Shown piece after piece: positions 22,744-23,127 of a stretch of 23,127 nucleotides of DNA. Position 1 is the stretch's first letter, and each line of letters starts with the position of its first letter. A program made the position numbers and the translations under genes. The notes below the pieces were generated by a model that was given only the letters and a program-made list of their open reading frames with translations, searched no databases and was not told where the DNA came from. This DNA comes from Alphaproteobacteria bacterium (GTDB taxonomy: Bacteria > Pseudomonadota > Alphaproteobacteria > UBA8366 > Aestuariispiraceae): contig SPJV01000145.1 of assembly GCA_006844765.1 (NCBI GenBank), positions 1-23,127 on the forward strand, read 5' to 3'.

Positions 22744-23127
22744 TTACCCTCCCACCACATGACGCAGGATGAAGACAGTCACCCCTGACACACCCATGAA
22801 GACACAGGTCGCAACCAGGGATCGGGGGGAGAACCGGCCAAGCCCGCAGACGCCATGTCCGCTGGTGCAACCACCGCCCATCCGCGTGCCAAACCCCACC
22901 AAAACACCGCCCGCGATCAACAGAGGTAAAGACCCAACAACGACCGGGGCCGGCACAGTGCCCCCCAATAAGGCGACGAGGAAAGGACCGCCGAACACGC
23001 CGAGGATGAACGCCGCGCGCCACCCCCACTCACGCCGGTCCGAGCCGAACAGCCCACCCAGAATGCCGCTGATCCCCGCAATCCTGCCGAGGGTCAGGGC
23101 CAATCCGATGGCAGAGAGTCCAATCAG
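22744..23127 (-). CDS. YeeE/YedE-family transporter half, first subunit (5' end outside window)
   Basis: 127 residues are visible; the frame is open to the right edge, so the true start lies outside. The visible beginning LIGLSAIGLALTLGRIAGIS is the canonical N-terminal block of YeeE/YedE proteins, and GGGCTSGHGVCGLGRFSPRS holds the two cysteines expected for sulfur-compound transport. Family knowledge: YeeE (TsuA) takes up thiosulfate; the split two-gene form is often linked to sulfide or persulfide handling. The TTG at 23103 could be mistaken for the start but sits inside this conserved block. Confidence 0.88.
   Translation of the reverse strand: MIGLSAIGLALTLGRIAGISGILGGLFGSDRREWGWRAAFILGVFGGPFLVALLGGTVPAPVVVGSLPLLIAGGVLVGFGTRMGGGCTSGHGVCGLGRFSPRSLVATCVFMGVSGVTVFILRHVVGG

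Noticed and set aside
22744..23103. Complete YeeE gene starting at 23103
   Set aside because: The start there is a TTG inside the conserved N-terminal block and the frame is open to the window edge, so the gene is truncated by the window.

Overview
The window looks like a chromosomal segment of an alphaproteobacterium, probably of the Rhodospirillales or a related order. The evidence is the gene content: an alphaproteobacterial-type AddB, the order ahcY - PAS histidine kinase - tsaE - amgK - murU - addB, a YdcH/DUF465 mini-protein, UbiX and moderately high GC with compact, translationally coupled genes. I see no tRNA, rRNA, CRISPR array, insertion sequence, integrase or phage gene. The segment is ordinary housekeeping DNA at the left and a more accessory-looking metabolic block at the right.

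Left block (1-9650, all on the minus strand, so read from right to left). ahcY (adenosylhomocysteinase) ends in a good intrinsic terminator. Below it lies a six-gene unit with almost no spacing: a three-PAS histidine kinase-like protein, tsaE (tRNA t6A synthesis ATPase), an AmgK-like sugar kinase, a MurU-like nucleotidyltransferase, a BenE-type transporter and addB. The junctions are TGATG, ATGA, ATGA, a 5-base gap and a 14-base overlap. addB runs off the left edge. AmgK and MurU together make the cell-wall recycling branch MurNAc -> MurNAc-1-phosphate -> UDP-MurNAc. The kinase-like protein keeps its phospho-acceptor His but appears to lack the usual ATP-binding residues; position and make-up suggest a DivL-type cell-cycle regulator. 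The BenE gene is an unexpected member of this unit.

Middle block (9651-15490). A 366-base AT-rich gap with several dyads separates ahcY from a divergent OmpA-family porin/peptidoglycan-anchor gene with a textbook bidirectional terminator. Then come a small secreted four-cysteine protein, ubiX, a GC-rich 405-base intergenic region full of perfect hairpins, a 54-residue DUF465 protein, and a large membrane-bound class III adenylyl cyclase of unusual architecture that carries an 8-base homopolymer run upstream of its catalytic domain.

Right block (15727-21539). An EutA/maleate-isomerase-like Asp/Glu racemase, two non-identical 2-oxoglutarate/Fe(II) oxygenases of the isopenicillin-N-synthase family, a DMT-family transporter, a class IV PLP aminotransferase and an unrecognised 266-residue protein sit in alternating orientations with very short convergent gaps. 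They look like a small amino- or organic-acid metabolism module of unknown substrate; this is the best candidate in the window for an undescribed pathway. The right edge holds a DUF2846-like lipoprotein and a two-gene YeeE/YedE transporter (thiosulfate/sulfur-compound uptake family), the upstream gene of which runs off the right edge.
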